Origin: Trichocoleus sp. FACHB-40
Lineage (GTDB): Bacteria > Cyanobacteriota > Cyanobacteriia > Cyanobacteriales > FACHB-T130
Assembly: GCF_014695915.1 (NCBI RefSeq)
Contig: NZ_JACJPF010000043.1
Location: forward strand, 16,474-80,473
Reading direction: 5' to 3'
DNA: 64,000 bases
Numbering within the stretch: position 1 is the stretch's first letter; every line of letters starts with the position of its first letter. Under the pieces are notes generated by a model. That model had not been told where the DNA came from. It searched no databases and saw only the letters and a list, made by a program, of their open reading frames with translations. The position numbers were made by a program, and so were the translations under genes. Below are positions 33,437 to 42,449 of this stretch, piece after piece.

Positions 33437-34405
33437 ATGGATTTTAGTTCTGCCTTACCGACGTTTGTAATTACCTTGCGAGAAGGTGTCGAAGCCGCTT
33501 TGGTAGTGGGAATTGTGCTGGCTTGTCTGAGAAAAGCTAAACAGAGCCAGCTTAATTCTTGGGTTTATGCTGGGATTGTGGCGGGACTGGTGGCGAGTGC
33601 TTTGGTGGGAGTGCTGCTTGGGGGGGTAAGTCAAGCCCTCTCGAAATCAAACAGCCCCTATGCGCCAGTTATGGAGACGTTGCTGGAAGGTATATTCAGC
33701 GTGATAGCGATCGCTATGCTCAGCTGGATGCTCATCTGGATGACGAAGCAAGCACGATTTCTGAAAGCTCAAGTTGAGGGATCTCTAACTGATGCCTTGA
33801 ACCAAAATGCTAATGCTGGTTGGGGTGTCTTCAGTTTAATCTTTATTGCAGTGTTGCGAGAAGGCTTTGAAACTGTTCTGTTTATTGTTGCCAAATTTGA
33901 ACAAGGTTTGATTCCAGCCTTGGGAGCAATTAGCGGTATAGTTGTTGCTGTTCTTATTGGCGTAGGGTTATTTAAGTGGGGAGTTAAAATTAATATTCGT
34001 CTGTTTTTTCAGGTGATGGGCATATTATTACTTTTCATCGTAGCTGGTTTGGTTGTCTCAGCTATGGGACATTTTGACGCAACCGTTGCCACCCTTTCTA
34101 AGATGGATCGCAAATCAGCAAGTTTGTGTTTCTATTACGAAAGATTTGCCAAAGAAGCATCGTGTATTTTAGGGCCGATGGTTTGGAATACTACCAAAAT
34201 ATTGCCCCAAGACAAGTTTCCTGGGCTGCTTCTTAATGCTTTGTTTGGTTATACAGATAGGCTTTATCGGGTGCAAGCGATCGCTTACGTTCTATTTTTA
34301 GTCAGCATCGGCGGCATTTATTTGAACAGTTTAAAAGGTCGCCCCAAGGTAGCAGCAGCGAAGCATGAATCAGTGCAAAACACAATCAGTTCCGGGCAGG
34401 AATAA
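33437..34405 (+). CDS. FTR1-family high-affinity iron permease
   Basis: The 322-residue protein has about seven membrane helices and the two REGxE iron-binding motifs that define the family: REGVE at 15-19 and REGFE at 141-145. FTR1 moves Fe3+ delivered by a ferroxidase in yeast; a homologue (cFTR1) is reported in Synechocystis plasma membrane. The multicopper oxidase, lipoprotein and ferritin-like genes upstream on the same strand make an oxidase-coupled iron uptake system likely. It is the last gene before the CRISPR leader. Confidence 0.93.
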   Translation: MDFSSALPTFVITLREGVEAALVVGIVLACLRKAKQSQLNSWVYAGIVAGLVASALVGVLLGGVSQALSKSNSPYAPVMETLLEGIFSVIAIAMLSWMLIWMTKQARFLKAQVEGSLTDALNQNANAGWGVFSLIFIAVLREGFETVLFIVAKFEQGLIPALGAISGIVVAVLIGVGLFKWGVKINIRLFFQVMGILLLFIVAGLVVSAMGHFDATVATLSKMDRKSASLCFYYERFAKEASCILGPMVWNTTKILPQDKFPGLLLNALFGYTDRLYRVQAIAYVLFLVSIGGIYLNSLKGRPKVAAAKHESVQNTISSGQE

Positions 34406-34680
34406 ACTGTTGGTTTTTTGTTCGCCGCTTGCGTCAACCTATAGGTGTTTTTGTGAAAGGGTCGATTTTTGTGGCTGAAACGCTTATCCCGTTTGAATTT
34501 GAGTCGGATGACACCATTCAAGGGGTTGCCGCAAACGCTGCCATTTACGCTGTGGCTTGCTTTGAAGCGATTTATAAAAACGCCATCTTGACAACCCGAT
34601 TCCTGAAACGGTACATTGACTCTAGGTTGACGCAAACGAACCTTGAAAACTACATATATCAATGCTTCCAGAACCCGGCA
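34406..34680 (+). promoter_or_regulatory. Probable CRISPR leader
   Basis: The 275 bp between FTR1 and the first repeat are the likely leader, because the opposite end of the array holds the decayed repeat. An inverted repeat frames the segment: GCTTGCGTCAACCTATAG at 34428-34445 and CTCTAGGTTGACGCAAAC at 34620-34637, followed by CCTTGAAAACT. The plus strand is open from TTG 34429 for about 80 codons before the array (IPFEFESDDTIQGVAANAAI), but I see no known protein there. Confidence 0.6.
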
Positions 34681-35997
34681 GCCGGAAAACTCTTAAATCC
34701 CTATCAGGGATTGAAACTTAGATACCTAACCAAGACAACTTAGAATCTATAGCGCCGGAAAACTCTTAAATCCCTATCAGGGATTGAAACAGGAATTAAG
34801 TCTTCTATTTTGGCTTGGATAATGCCGGAAAACTCTTAAATCCCTATCAGGGATTGAAACAAACCCACAGGCAGCACCCAACTTGACCCTGTGAGCCGGA
34901 AAACTCTTAAATCCCTATCAGGGATTGAAACCGGTTGCGGCTCTGTCTCTCCTGATCGGCAATGCCGGAAAACTCTTAAATCCCTATCAGGGATTGAAAC
35001 ATAAACCAACCTTTGCTTTAATGTTCCAAGTTGAGCCGGAAAACTCTTAAATCCCTATCAGGGATTGAAACCTGGGGAATTAGAATAAATAAGGAATCTT
35101 AAAAGCCGGAAAACTCTTAAATCCCTATCAGGGATTGAAACCTTTGGTAGCCCAACCCTTGTCAGTACGCGCTCGCCCGCCGGAAAACTCTTAAATCCCT
35201 ATCAGGGATTGAAACAGATTGGATTGACCCAGGTAGAGGGCAAACCCCAAAGCCGGAAAACTCTTAAATCCCTATCAGGGATTGAAACGCAACTGTTGGC
35301 CCTGCCAATCCTGGTTGACGCTGGAGCCGGAAAACTCTTAAATCCCTATCAGGGATTGAAACATTTTTGCACCACGCAGAGAACACAGCCGTAAGCGCCG
35401 GAAAACTCTTAAATCCCTATCAGGGATTGAAACGGATGCAATCTTTACGACTTTCCCGACGTGCAAGGCCGGAAAACTCTTAAATCCCTATCAGGGATTG
35501 AAACTCCCTAGAGTCCGGACACCCAGAATACTACTAGGGCCGGAAAACTCTTAAATCCCTATCAGGGATTGAAACTTTCTCACGAGTGACTTCGATAGCT
35601 TTAAGCCAGGCCGGAAAACTCTTAAATCCCTATCAGGGATTGAAACAGGATCATTTTAGAAATGGGATCGTTTCCGAAAATCTGCCGGAAAACTCTTAAA
35701 TCCCTATCAGGGATTGAAACATGCTTGAACCGATGCGGTACAGGCGATCGCTAGCCGGAAAACTCTTAAATCCCTATCAGGGATTGAAACCTCGACAATA
35801 CCGCAAGTTGGACTTATACACTCGCGCCGGAAAACTCTTAAATCCCTATCAGGGATTGAAACTTCGTATTGCCCCGGACGATGCTTTTTTTCTGGGGCCG
35901 GAAAACTCTTAAATCCCTATCAGGGATTGAAACAACTTGTAAGAATGTCTACTTGTCCAAGTCGGAAAACTCTTTTTGCCGACCTAGCGATGGAAAC
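34681..35997 (+). CRISPR. CRISPR array, 18 identical repeats plus a decayed terminal repeat
   Basis: The 37-nt repeat starts GCCGGAAAACTCTTAAATCC and ends AGGGATTGAAAC, with an internal AATCCCT/AGGGATT hairpin. Repeats begin at 34681, 34754, 34824, 34895, 34964, 35035, 35105, 35179, 35252, 35326, 35397, 35468, 35539, 35610, 35684, 35754, 35826 and 35897. A nineteenth at 35961-35997 is mutated in its centre. The 17 spacers between intact repeats are 32-37 nt; the last one, before the decayed repeat, is 27 nt. The GATTGAAAC end fits transcription to the right and a leader on the left. No cas gene lies in the window, so the type cannot be assigned. Confidence 0.99.
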
Positions 35998-36126
35998 AAT
36001 AGGGGAAGCTCATCCCGTAGCGTCTAGAATTAACCATCGGAAATTTGGGTAATCAGTGCCAGCATCTTCTCAAATGCCCAATTTGGCGGTAAGTTGACAT
36101 TGCGGGGGATGGGATGAGACTTTGGC

Positions 36127-37602
36127 ATGAATGCAAATCAAGATTTAATCAGAGCAGCTAAAAAGGGCGACATCAAGCGGATACAAGCATTACTCCACCA
36201 AGGCGCTGATGTTAATACTACCGATAGAGAAGGCACCACTGCTTTAATGTTTGCCGCCCAAAACGGCAACACCGAAATCGTGCGGATGTTGCTAGACAAA
36301 GGCGCTAATATCAACCTTGCCAGAAAACAGTATGGTCTGACAACCTTGATGTTAGCAGCGGCGGCAAATCAGGTTGACGTGGTGCAAGCTTTGGTGGCTA
36401 GGGGCGCTGACGCGAACGCCAAAAACGAAGATGGAAGTACGGCGCTGATGGTAGCGGCGTTCAAGGGTCATGCTTCCGTGGTGCAAATTTTGCTAGATGC
36501 GGGTGCGGAAGTAAATGTTAAAGATAAAGTTGAGGATACTGCTTTAATCTTGGCTGTCCAAGAAGGTTATGCAGCCATTGTGCAAGCTTTGCTAGATGCT
36601 GGTGCTGAGGTGAATGCAAGTAGAAATGATGGTGTCTCTCCCTTGTTCCTCGCTGCTGGCTTGGGTCACGCAGACACGGTAAGAATTTTATTAGAACGAG
36701 GGGCGGATGCGAATTGTAGCAGAAATGACGGCAGAACTGCCTTAATGCAAGCTGCGGAATTTGGTCGTAAAGATATCGCCCAGCTGTTGTTAGGGAATGG
36801 TGCTGATGTCAATGCACAAAACCAAGACGGTGAGACAGCTTTAATCTTGGCAATAGATGAAGGTGACGCTGAAGTAGTGCAGGTAATGCTTTGTGCTGGT
36901 GCGGATGTGAATGCTAAAAATCCGGATGGTTCAACAGCGTTGATGGCGGCGGCGGCGGTTGGCGATAGGGACATCGTATCAGCTTTACTCGAAAAAGGCG
37001 CTGAAATCAACGCCCAAGATATAGATGGTGAAACAGCTTTAAACTTTGCGGTTGTCGAAGGTTATGACGAAGTTGTGGAGATTTTACTCAATCGGGGGGC
37101 TGATGTCCAAACGCGAAATAAGTTAGGGGATACGGCTTTATTAGTGGCGGCGTTGCATGGAAGAAACGCGATCGCATCCTCATTATTACAAAAAAAGGCT
37201 GATTTCAATGTCCGAAATTTTGGCGAAACTCCTTTAACGCTGGCAGCATTTCACGGACACAGCGAAACTGTCAAGGTGCTGCTGGATGCTGGTGCCAAGC
37301 CGAATACACGCCCCAATGACGGAAAAACAGCGCTGATGAAGGCAGCTATGGCAGGACATACGGGGGTGATGCAACAGCTGCTTTCCTTGGGTGCAGATAT
37401 CAATCTTCAGGATGATGTCGGTGCGACTGCTTTGATGTGGGCAGTACAGCGTCATCATGTTCAAGTTGTAAAAGTCTTGCTTGATGCTGGTGCAGATGTG
37501 AATTTAAAAAATAAAGGCGGCTACACAGCTTTGATGATGGCACAAATGAATCGATTTCGGGATATAGTGCGATCGCTTAAAGCCGCAGGCGCTGTGGATT
37601 AA
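36127..37602 (+). CDS. Ankyrin-repeat protein
   Basis: The 491-residue protein consists almost wholly of about 14 ankyrin repeats of 33 residues (consensus DGxTALMxAAxxGxxxIVxxLL followed by GADVN). There is no signal peptide, membrane helix or catalytic domain, so it is a soluble protein-binding solenoid. Partner and pathway are unknown. The internal repeats are diverged enough at DNA level to suggest an old array. It begins 129 bp after the last CRISPR repeat; no functional link is implied. Confidence 0.95.
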   Translation: MNANQDLIRAAKKGDIKRIQALLHQGADVNTTDREGTTALMFAAQNGNTEIVRMLLDKGANINLARKQYGLTTLMLAAAANQVDVVQALVARGADANAKNEDGSTALMVAAFKGHASVVQILLDAGAEVNVKDKVEDTALILAVQEGYAAIVQALLDAGAEVNASRNDGVSPLFLAAGLGHADTVRILLERGADANCSRNDGRTALMQAAEFGRKDIAQLLLGNGADVNAQNQDGETALILAIDEGDAEVVQVMLCAGADVNAKNPDGSTALMAAAAVGDRDIVSALLEKGAEINAQDIDGETALNFAVVEGYDEVVEILLNRGADVQTRNKLGDTALLVAALHGRNAIASSLLQKKADFNVRNFGETPLTLAAFHGHSETVKVLLDAGAKPNTRPNDGKTALMKAAMAGHTGVMQQLLSLGADINLQDDVGATALMWAVQRHHVQVVKVLLDAGADVNLKNKGGYTALMMAQMNRFRDIVRSLKAAGAVD

Positions 37603-37639
37603 AACAAAAATAGAGTGCTAGGTATTGCCTAACACTCTA
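37601..37639 (-). terminator. Terminator of the PEP-CTERM gene
   Basis: TAGAGTGCTAGG (37611-37622) pairs with CCTAACACTCTA (37628-37639) with one mismatch. On the minus strand it is followed by TTTTTGTTTT, a classic terminator tail. It starts where the ankyrin gene ends, so it may serve both. Confidence 0.75.
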
Positions 37640-37697
37640 ACTGAACTCTAAAAATTTGCGATCGCTTAATCAGTGCTGAAAGCTACTGATTATCGTC

Positions 37698-38444
37698 TTA
37701 CTTGCGCTTTTTGCCGTAGCGCAGTAATGCCAAACCACTCAGCACGATTGCACCCATTGTACTTGGCTCAGGCACTGGTTCCGGAGTTGGGGATGGGGAT
37801 GGGGATGGGGTTCCCTGACCCGTTCCGCTGCCACCTATAGAACCAGTAATACTTTGGTAGCGAACCCCGAAGTTACTTAGGGTAAAGGTATTAACGCTGC
37901 CGCTGAACGCCAGAATAGGAGAAAAAGTACCAGAATTACCAGTAGTAACACCGCCATTTGATCCGCCTTGACAGGTATTACCATTGGTGAAACATACATC
38001 AATATCACCGAATCCATTAGGAAATTGGCCGCTTCTGTCGTTAGTAAAAAGTCCAGATACGCGGGTGTTTTCAGAACCACTAGGCTGTCCGACTCCCAGT
38101 AGGGGCAGGTTAACATCAAAACCCAAGGCAGAAGTTCTAGAAGTGATGCCACCACTAGATGTATTTTTTAGCAATATATCAAAAGCAGCTTCGGTATTGC
38201 TTCCAACCTTTTTGAATCCTAGAAAGGTAAAGACCGCTTCAGATGAGAGACCAGAAACATTATTTTCGTTTATGCTGCCATCGAAGAAAACGTTAAAAGA
38301 TTGATTAATATCATTACTATCAATTGTTACGCTATCCCCGCTAAAGGTAAACGCTGAAGCCGGGAGAGCTACGGCTAAAGAATAAGCTCCAACTAAAGAC
38401 AGTGCAGATAGTAAATGTTTTTTGTGCAAGTTAAATATTGTCAT
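37698..38444 (-). CDS. PEP-CTERM sorted exported protein (cistern-type)
   Basis: The 248-residue protein has a Sec signal peptide (cleavage expected after LPASA near residue 31), a beta-rich Gly/Ser/Asn domain (FTFSGDSVTIDSNDINQSFN) and a Pro-rich linker. The C-terminal PEP-CTERM signal is VPEPSTMGAIVLSGLALL followed by a basic RYGKKRK tail. Such proteins are handled by an exosortase and linked to exopolysaccharide or cell-surface assembly. The N-terminal domain resembles what NCBI calls the cistern family; I am fairly but not fully sure. No exosortase is in the window. Upstream lies a long intergenic region with repeated TTTACGTA boxes. Confidence 0.88.
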   Translation of the reverse strand: MTIFNLHKKHLLSALSLVGAYSLAVALPASAFTFSGDSVTIDSNDINQSFNVFFDGSINENNVSGLSSEAVFTFLGFKKVGSNTEAAFDILLKNTSSGGITSRTSALGFDVNLPLLGVGQPSGSENTRVSGLFTNDRSGQFPNGFGDIDVCFTNGNTCQGGSNGGVTTGNSGTFSPILAFSGSVNTFTLSNFGVRYQSITGSIGGSGTGQGTPSPSPSPTPEPVPEPSTMGAIVLSGLALLRYGKKRK

Positions 38445-39168
38445 CTCTTTTCCTTTGTTTCAGTGCAATCTCTTACTTATGGAACTTTATAGCAATGAAA
38501 TTAGTCTGTCTATACTTTATTAGTGATTTCATCGTATCTTTACGTAATTCTTTCAGATTACTAACTTCTCATAAACTAATAGCTCTAAGTTTTTATAAGG
38601 TTCATTGTAAGTTTATGTAAATCTTGGTATTTATGAAATTTCCGTAAAAACAACACGGGTTTTGATGATTTGCTTATGAGAAAGGGTGAAAAAGTTCTGA
38701 TAAAAAAACTTTTTTACGTAGATTTACGTATGATTTCATTAAGCCATGAAGAGCTAATGTAGTTTTTACTTAAAAAAATATAGTCAAAAACTAGGAAAGT
38801 CCCGGCAAAGACCTTTCAGGCTACGTGGATTTACATAAACTGTTAACAGTTACAGCAAAAAACAGTGAGCCAGAAGCAAGCTAAGCTAACTTTTGAGCCT
38901 CGCGGATGGTATCGAACCGCTAATGCACAAGCTATAGCAATCCTCAGCAGAGTTGTGATCCAGCCCTTCAGATACCCGACTTCGTAAGAGTTGTCGAGTA
39001 TCTCGTCTTCACGAATCATTTAGGAATGCTATAGATACAGGTAGAAAATAATTAGCAAGCTAAGATTTAATGAAAGTAAGCTATAAAACTGGCAATCAGC
39101 TAAGCCTTAGGCGTTATCCAGGCTTTGTTCCGGTTGTCTGATACACTATTTTTTTCCAAGGCGGTTTT
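38445..39168. other. Gene-free divergent promoter region with TTTACGTA boxes
   Basis: The 724 bp between the PEP-CTERM gene and the GT39 gene hold no gene. TTTACGTA occurs at 38539-38546, 38713-38720 and 38723-38730 (the last two in tandem, 10 bp apart), with variants TTTATGTA at 38612-38619 and TTTACATA at 38830-38837. Copy B of a dispersed palindromic repeat lies at 38966-39029. Confidence 0.6.
38966..39029. repeat. Dispersed palindromic repeat, copy B
   Basis: The minus strand reads GCATTCCTAAATGATTCGTG, then an imperfect hairpin (GAGATACTCGACAACTC with a GTCGGGTATC partner), matching the element at 296-360 along its length with scattered differences. Confidence 0.75.
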
Positions 39169-40683
39169 ATGAATTTATCTAAAGATCCTTCCCAGTCGTC
39201 TGTCCCTTGGTTCTGGATTGGGATGGCTGGGGTATTTTTGCTGTCAGCGTTTTTGAGGTTCTGGGGGTTAAGCCGATTTAACACCCTAGTGTTTGACGAA
39301 GTTTACTTTGCTAAGTATGGGAATAACTACTTAACCAATACGCCATTCTTTGACGTTCACCCGCCCTTGGGTAAATACTTAATCGCCGTTGGTATCTGGC
39401 TGAGTCGCCTGATTCCCTTTGGAAACGATGCACGTAACGAGTTGACGGGTTCTCTGCTTTCTCCTTGGAGTTACCGTTGGCTAAACGCCTTTACAGGTTC
39501 TTTAATTCCGTTGGTAGTGGGAGCGATCGCTTATCAGTTGAGTCACCGCCGCAGTTATGCTTTGATTGCAGCCCTGTTTATGGCAGCCGATGGTCTGTTC
39601 TTGGTAGAGTCCCGCTATGCTTTGATAAATGTCTACCTGATTATCTTTGGGCTGCTGGGGCAATTATTGTTCCTGATGGCGTTGAATAGCCGTGTTGGAC
39701 GACGCGCGATTTGGTTGGCTTTATCTGGTATCTGCTTCGGTGCTTGCGTTTCTGTCAAGTGGAATGGTCTGGGATTTCTACTTGGTATCTATCTAGTTTG
39801 GATATCTGCTTGGATAATTAGATGGATAGAAAAGAATAAATATAAAAAATTAAGTATTAAAGAGGAAAATTCTGCACCTAACACAAGCGAGGAAATACCC
39901 CTACAAGAGTTAGAAAATTTAACTTTCATCCAAAAGCTAACGGAGATTGATTTTAGGCATATGCTTTTTGAGTTGGGTGCTATTCCCGTTGTGGTTTACC
40001 GCCTAGCTTGGATTCCCCACATACAACTAAATCCAGAACGCGGATTCTGGGAAATGCAAAAGCAAATTCTGGGCTATCATCAACGGGTTGGAGGAGATGT
40101 AAGTATACATCCTTACTGTTCTGCCTGGTACACTTGGCCCTGGATGATGCGCCCGGTCGGCTATTTTTTTGAAAAAGTTGGTAAGACTCCAGAACCAGTT
40201 TCCTCTTTAATTTCTCCTTTCCCGCCTAGTCCCCCAAAGGTGGTTTACTTTGATGTACACGCGATGGGGAATCCGGCTTTATGGTGGCTTTCAACGGTTG
40301 CGATCGCGATATTACTATTGATACTATCCCAGCGAATCATCAGGGCAACTACAAATCATAACCTTTCTTTAGTTCAATCAACAGAGTTTGGTGTTGCCCT
40401 ATTTTTGATTTTGAATTATGTTGCCAACTTGCTGCCTTGGGTAAAAGTGACTCGCTGCGCTTTTCTGTATCATTACATGGGTGCTGCTATTTTTGCATTT
40501 TTAGCGATCGCGTGGATAGTCGATAGCTACCTGCAAAGTTATAATCTCTGGCTTCGGGCTGTAGGAGTCACTATTATATTTGCGATTTTGCTAGCTTTTG
40601 TGTACTGGATGCCACTATATTTGGGACTCCCCTTGTCTCCGGAAAGCTTTGGAAGCCGTATGTGGTTCCGTTCTTGGATTTAA
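39169..40683 (+). CDS. GT39-family (protein O-mannosyltransferase-like) glycosyltransferase
   Basis: The 504-residue polytopic protein belongs to the PMT/GT39 group of GT-C glycosyltransferases, which use lipid-phosphate sugars at the outer face of the membrane. The first-loop acidic motif FDEVYFAKY (Asp43-Glu44) and DVHPPLGK (62-69) are both diagnostic. At least nine hydrophobic helices are visible. It could glycosylate exported proteins or surface glycans. The next two genes follow on the same strand (47 bp, then a 4-bp overlap), forming a three-gene operon. Confidence 0.92.
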   Translation: MNLSKDPSQSSVPWFWIGMAGVFLLSAFLRFWGLSRFNTLVFDEVYFAKYGNNYLTNTPFFDVHPPLGKYLIAVGIWLSRLIPFGNDARNELTGSLLSPWSYRWLNAFTGSLIPLVVGAIAYQLSHRRSYALIAALFMAADGLFLVESRYALINVYLIIFGLLGQLLFLMALNSRVGRRAIWLALSGICFGACVSVKWNGLGFLLGIYLVWISAWIIRWIEKNKYKKLSIKEENSAPNTSEEIPLQELENLTFIQKLTEIDFRHMLFELGAIPVVVYRLAWIPHIQLNPERGFWEMQKQILGYHQRVGGDVSIHPYCSAWYTWPWMMRPVGYFFEKVGKTPEPVSSLISPFPPSPPKVVYFDVHAMGNPALWWLSTVAIAILLLILSQRIIRATTNHNLSLVQSTEFGVALFLILNYVANLLPWVKVTRCAFLYHYMGAAIFAFLAIAWIVDSYLQSYNLWLRAVGVTIIFAILLAFVYWMPLYLGLPLSPESFGSRMWFRSWI

Positions 40684-40730
40684 TCCCTAGGGTGGGCATT
40701 ATCCACCCTACTTATCTATTTATCTGGATT

Positions 40731-42449
40731 ATGAAGTCATTACTGAAAATTTACCAATCTCATAAAAAAGCTCTTTTAGTTCTCTTTGCAACCTGGGGAC
40801 TTTACTTCTTTCTTGTATTTATTCGGATGATTGCATATAAACCATCCGGTTTATATGTGGGTCACAAAAACGTCTGGGGAGACTGGGCGCTACACATTGG
40901 CATGGTTTCAATTTTTGCTTACAAAGACCCCCAATATTGGTTTGCTTATCACCCCGTATATGCTGGAGGGAAATTAACTTATCCATTCCTGGTTAATTTT
41001 ATTTCGGGAATGCTAGTAAGAGTAGGATTCTCGATGGATATGGCATTTATTATTCCATCGTTGATTTATGTTTTCTTTTTGTTGACTGGTATGTATGCAC
41101 TATTTTATATAGTGTTGAAATCTAAAAAGCAAACTCTTGTTGCCATATCTATCTTCTTTCTTTCAGCCGGATTGGGTTTTATCAACTTCTTAAGAGATTT
41201 TTCCAACAATCCCAGCCTAAAGATGCTTCTGTATCCAGAACAGGAATACAGTAATGCGATTCCTTATGAAGTATATTCCGGAAATTTTGTTGTCGGGATG
41301 CTGATACCGCAACGAGCATTTTTGCTGGGAATGGCACTATCGCTTTGGATAATGACTGGTTTAGTTTATATTCTTTTAAATAGAAAGCAAGCTATAGGTA
41401 ATAGAAGAATTTTACTTGCATTAGGAACATTAGCAGGATTATTGCCAATTATTCATATCCATAGCTTTATAGTCATTATTGTTGTTACAGGCTCTTTATG
41501 CCTTATCTCCTATGAAAGATGGAAAGAATTGTTGTTTTATGGTGTTCCCGCTGCAATTATCTCAATTTCTCTCTATTTGATGTTTATCTCTGGAGGCATT
41601 GAGAATCCGCAATTTTTTCAATGGTTGCCAGGATGGACATCTACAGGTGGATTAATTGGTTGGTTAAAAATGTGGATACAGTTATGGGGAATAATGTTAC
41701 CCATAGCCGTATTCGGATTTTTCTTGCTGAGAAAGCAGCCTCTAATTATTAAAACCTTCTTTTTTAGCTTTTTCTTATTATTTATACTTGCCAACTTCTT
41801 CTTATTCCAGCCCATGAGATTTGATAATACTAAAATATTTATGTGGGCATATTTAGGTTTTGCCGGCTTAGCCGCTGTTACTCTTTCCTGGGGGTGGAGA
41901 AGAGGTGGTAGAACTTTTAGCCGATTTGATGTCGTGTTGATGGCAATTGTACTCACCTTTACAGGTTCGCTGGAACTCATACGCCTTCAGAGAATTGACC
42001 GCAATCAAGTTCAGCTGGCTAACGCTGAGGATATTAAGCTAGGAGTAGAAATTCGAGAAAAAACTGATCCTTTAGCTATATTTCTGACTTCAACAGACCA
42101 TAATCATCCAGTAATGATGTGGGGTGCAAGATCAATCCTAATGGGCTACCCTGGATGGGTATTCACCTATGGTTTTTTGTATCAGCAAAGAGAAAAGGAT
42201 ATAGCAGTTATGTTTAAAGGAGGTGTAGAGACAGAGAAATTATTAAAGCAATATAAAATAAGTTATGTAGCTATTGGCCCTAGCGAGTTAAAAAATCTTC
42301 AGGCCAATGAATCTTACTACGCACAAAATTATCCCGTTGCCATTCAGAATCAAAACTATCGGATTTATGATGTGAGGAAATTAGGGTTAAATTCAAACGG
42401 CGAACAACAGCTAAATGCTAGGGGCAAAGATTGGAGGGGAAATTATTGA
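40731..42449 (+). CDS. Polytopic membrane protein, probable GT-C-like
   Basis: I start it at ATG 40731 (MKSLLKIYQSHKK), 572 residues; the frame opens 23 codons earlier, but that stretch overlaps the GT39 gene end and reads poorly. About ten to eleven hydrophobic helices are followed by a C-terminal soluble domain of about 120 residues (LKQYKISYVAIGPSELKNLQ). The first loop has GDWALHIGMVSIFAY with an acidic residue, as in GT-C enzymes, and the C-terminal soluble part fits that class too. Specific function is unknown. Its stop codon overlaps the start of the next gene (TTGA), so translational coupling is likely. Confidence 0.75.
   Translation: MKSLLKIYQSHKKALLVLFATWGLYFFLVFIRMIAYKPSGLYVGHKNVWGDWALHIGMVSIFAYKDPQYWFAYHPVYAGGKLTYPFLVNFISGMLVRVGFSMDMAFIIPSLIYVFFLLTGMYALFYIVLKSKKQTLVAISIFFLSAGLGFINFLRDFSNNPSLKMLLYPEQEYSNAIPYEVYSGNFVVGMLIPQRAFLLGMALSLWIMTGLVYILLNRKQAIGNRRILLALGTLAGLLPIIHIHSFIVIIVVTGSLCLISYERWKELLFYGVPAAIISISLYLMFISGGIENPQFFQWLPGWTSTGGLIGWLKMWIQLWGIMLPIAVFGFFLLRKQPLIIKTFFFSFFLLFILANFFLFQPMRFDNTKIFMWAYLGFAGLAAVTLSWGWRRGGRTFSRFDVVLMAIVLTFTGSLELIRLQRIDRNQVQLANAEDIKLGVEIREKTDPLAIFLTSTDHNHPVMMWGARSILMGYPGWVFTYGFLYQQREKDIAVMFKGGVETEKLLKQYKISYVAIGPSELKNLQANESYYAQNYPVAIQNQNYRIYDVRKLGLNSNGEQQLNARGKDWRGNY

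Noticed and set aside
34429..34743. Plus-strand frame running through the leader into the first CRISPR repeats
   Set aside because: Part of it is repeat DNA, it starts at TTG, and similar repeat-spanning frames elsewhere in the array show this is a by-product. The leader part is kept only as an observation.
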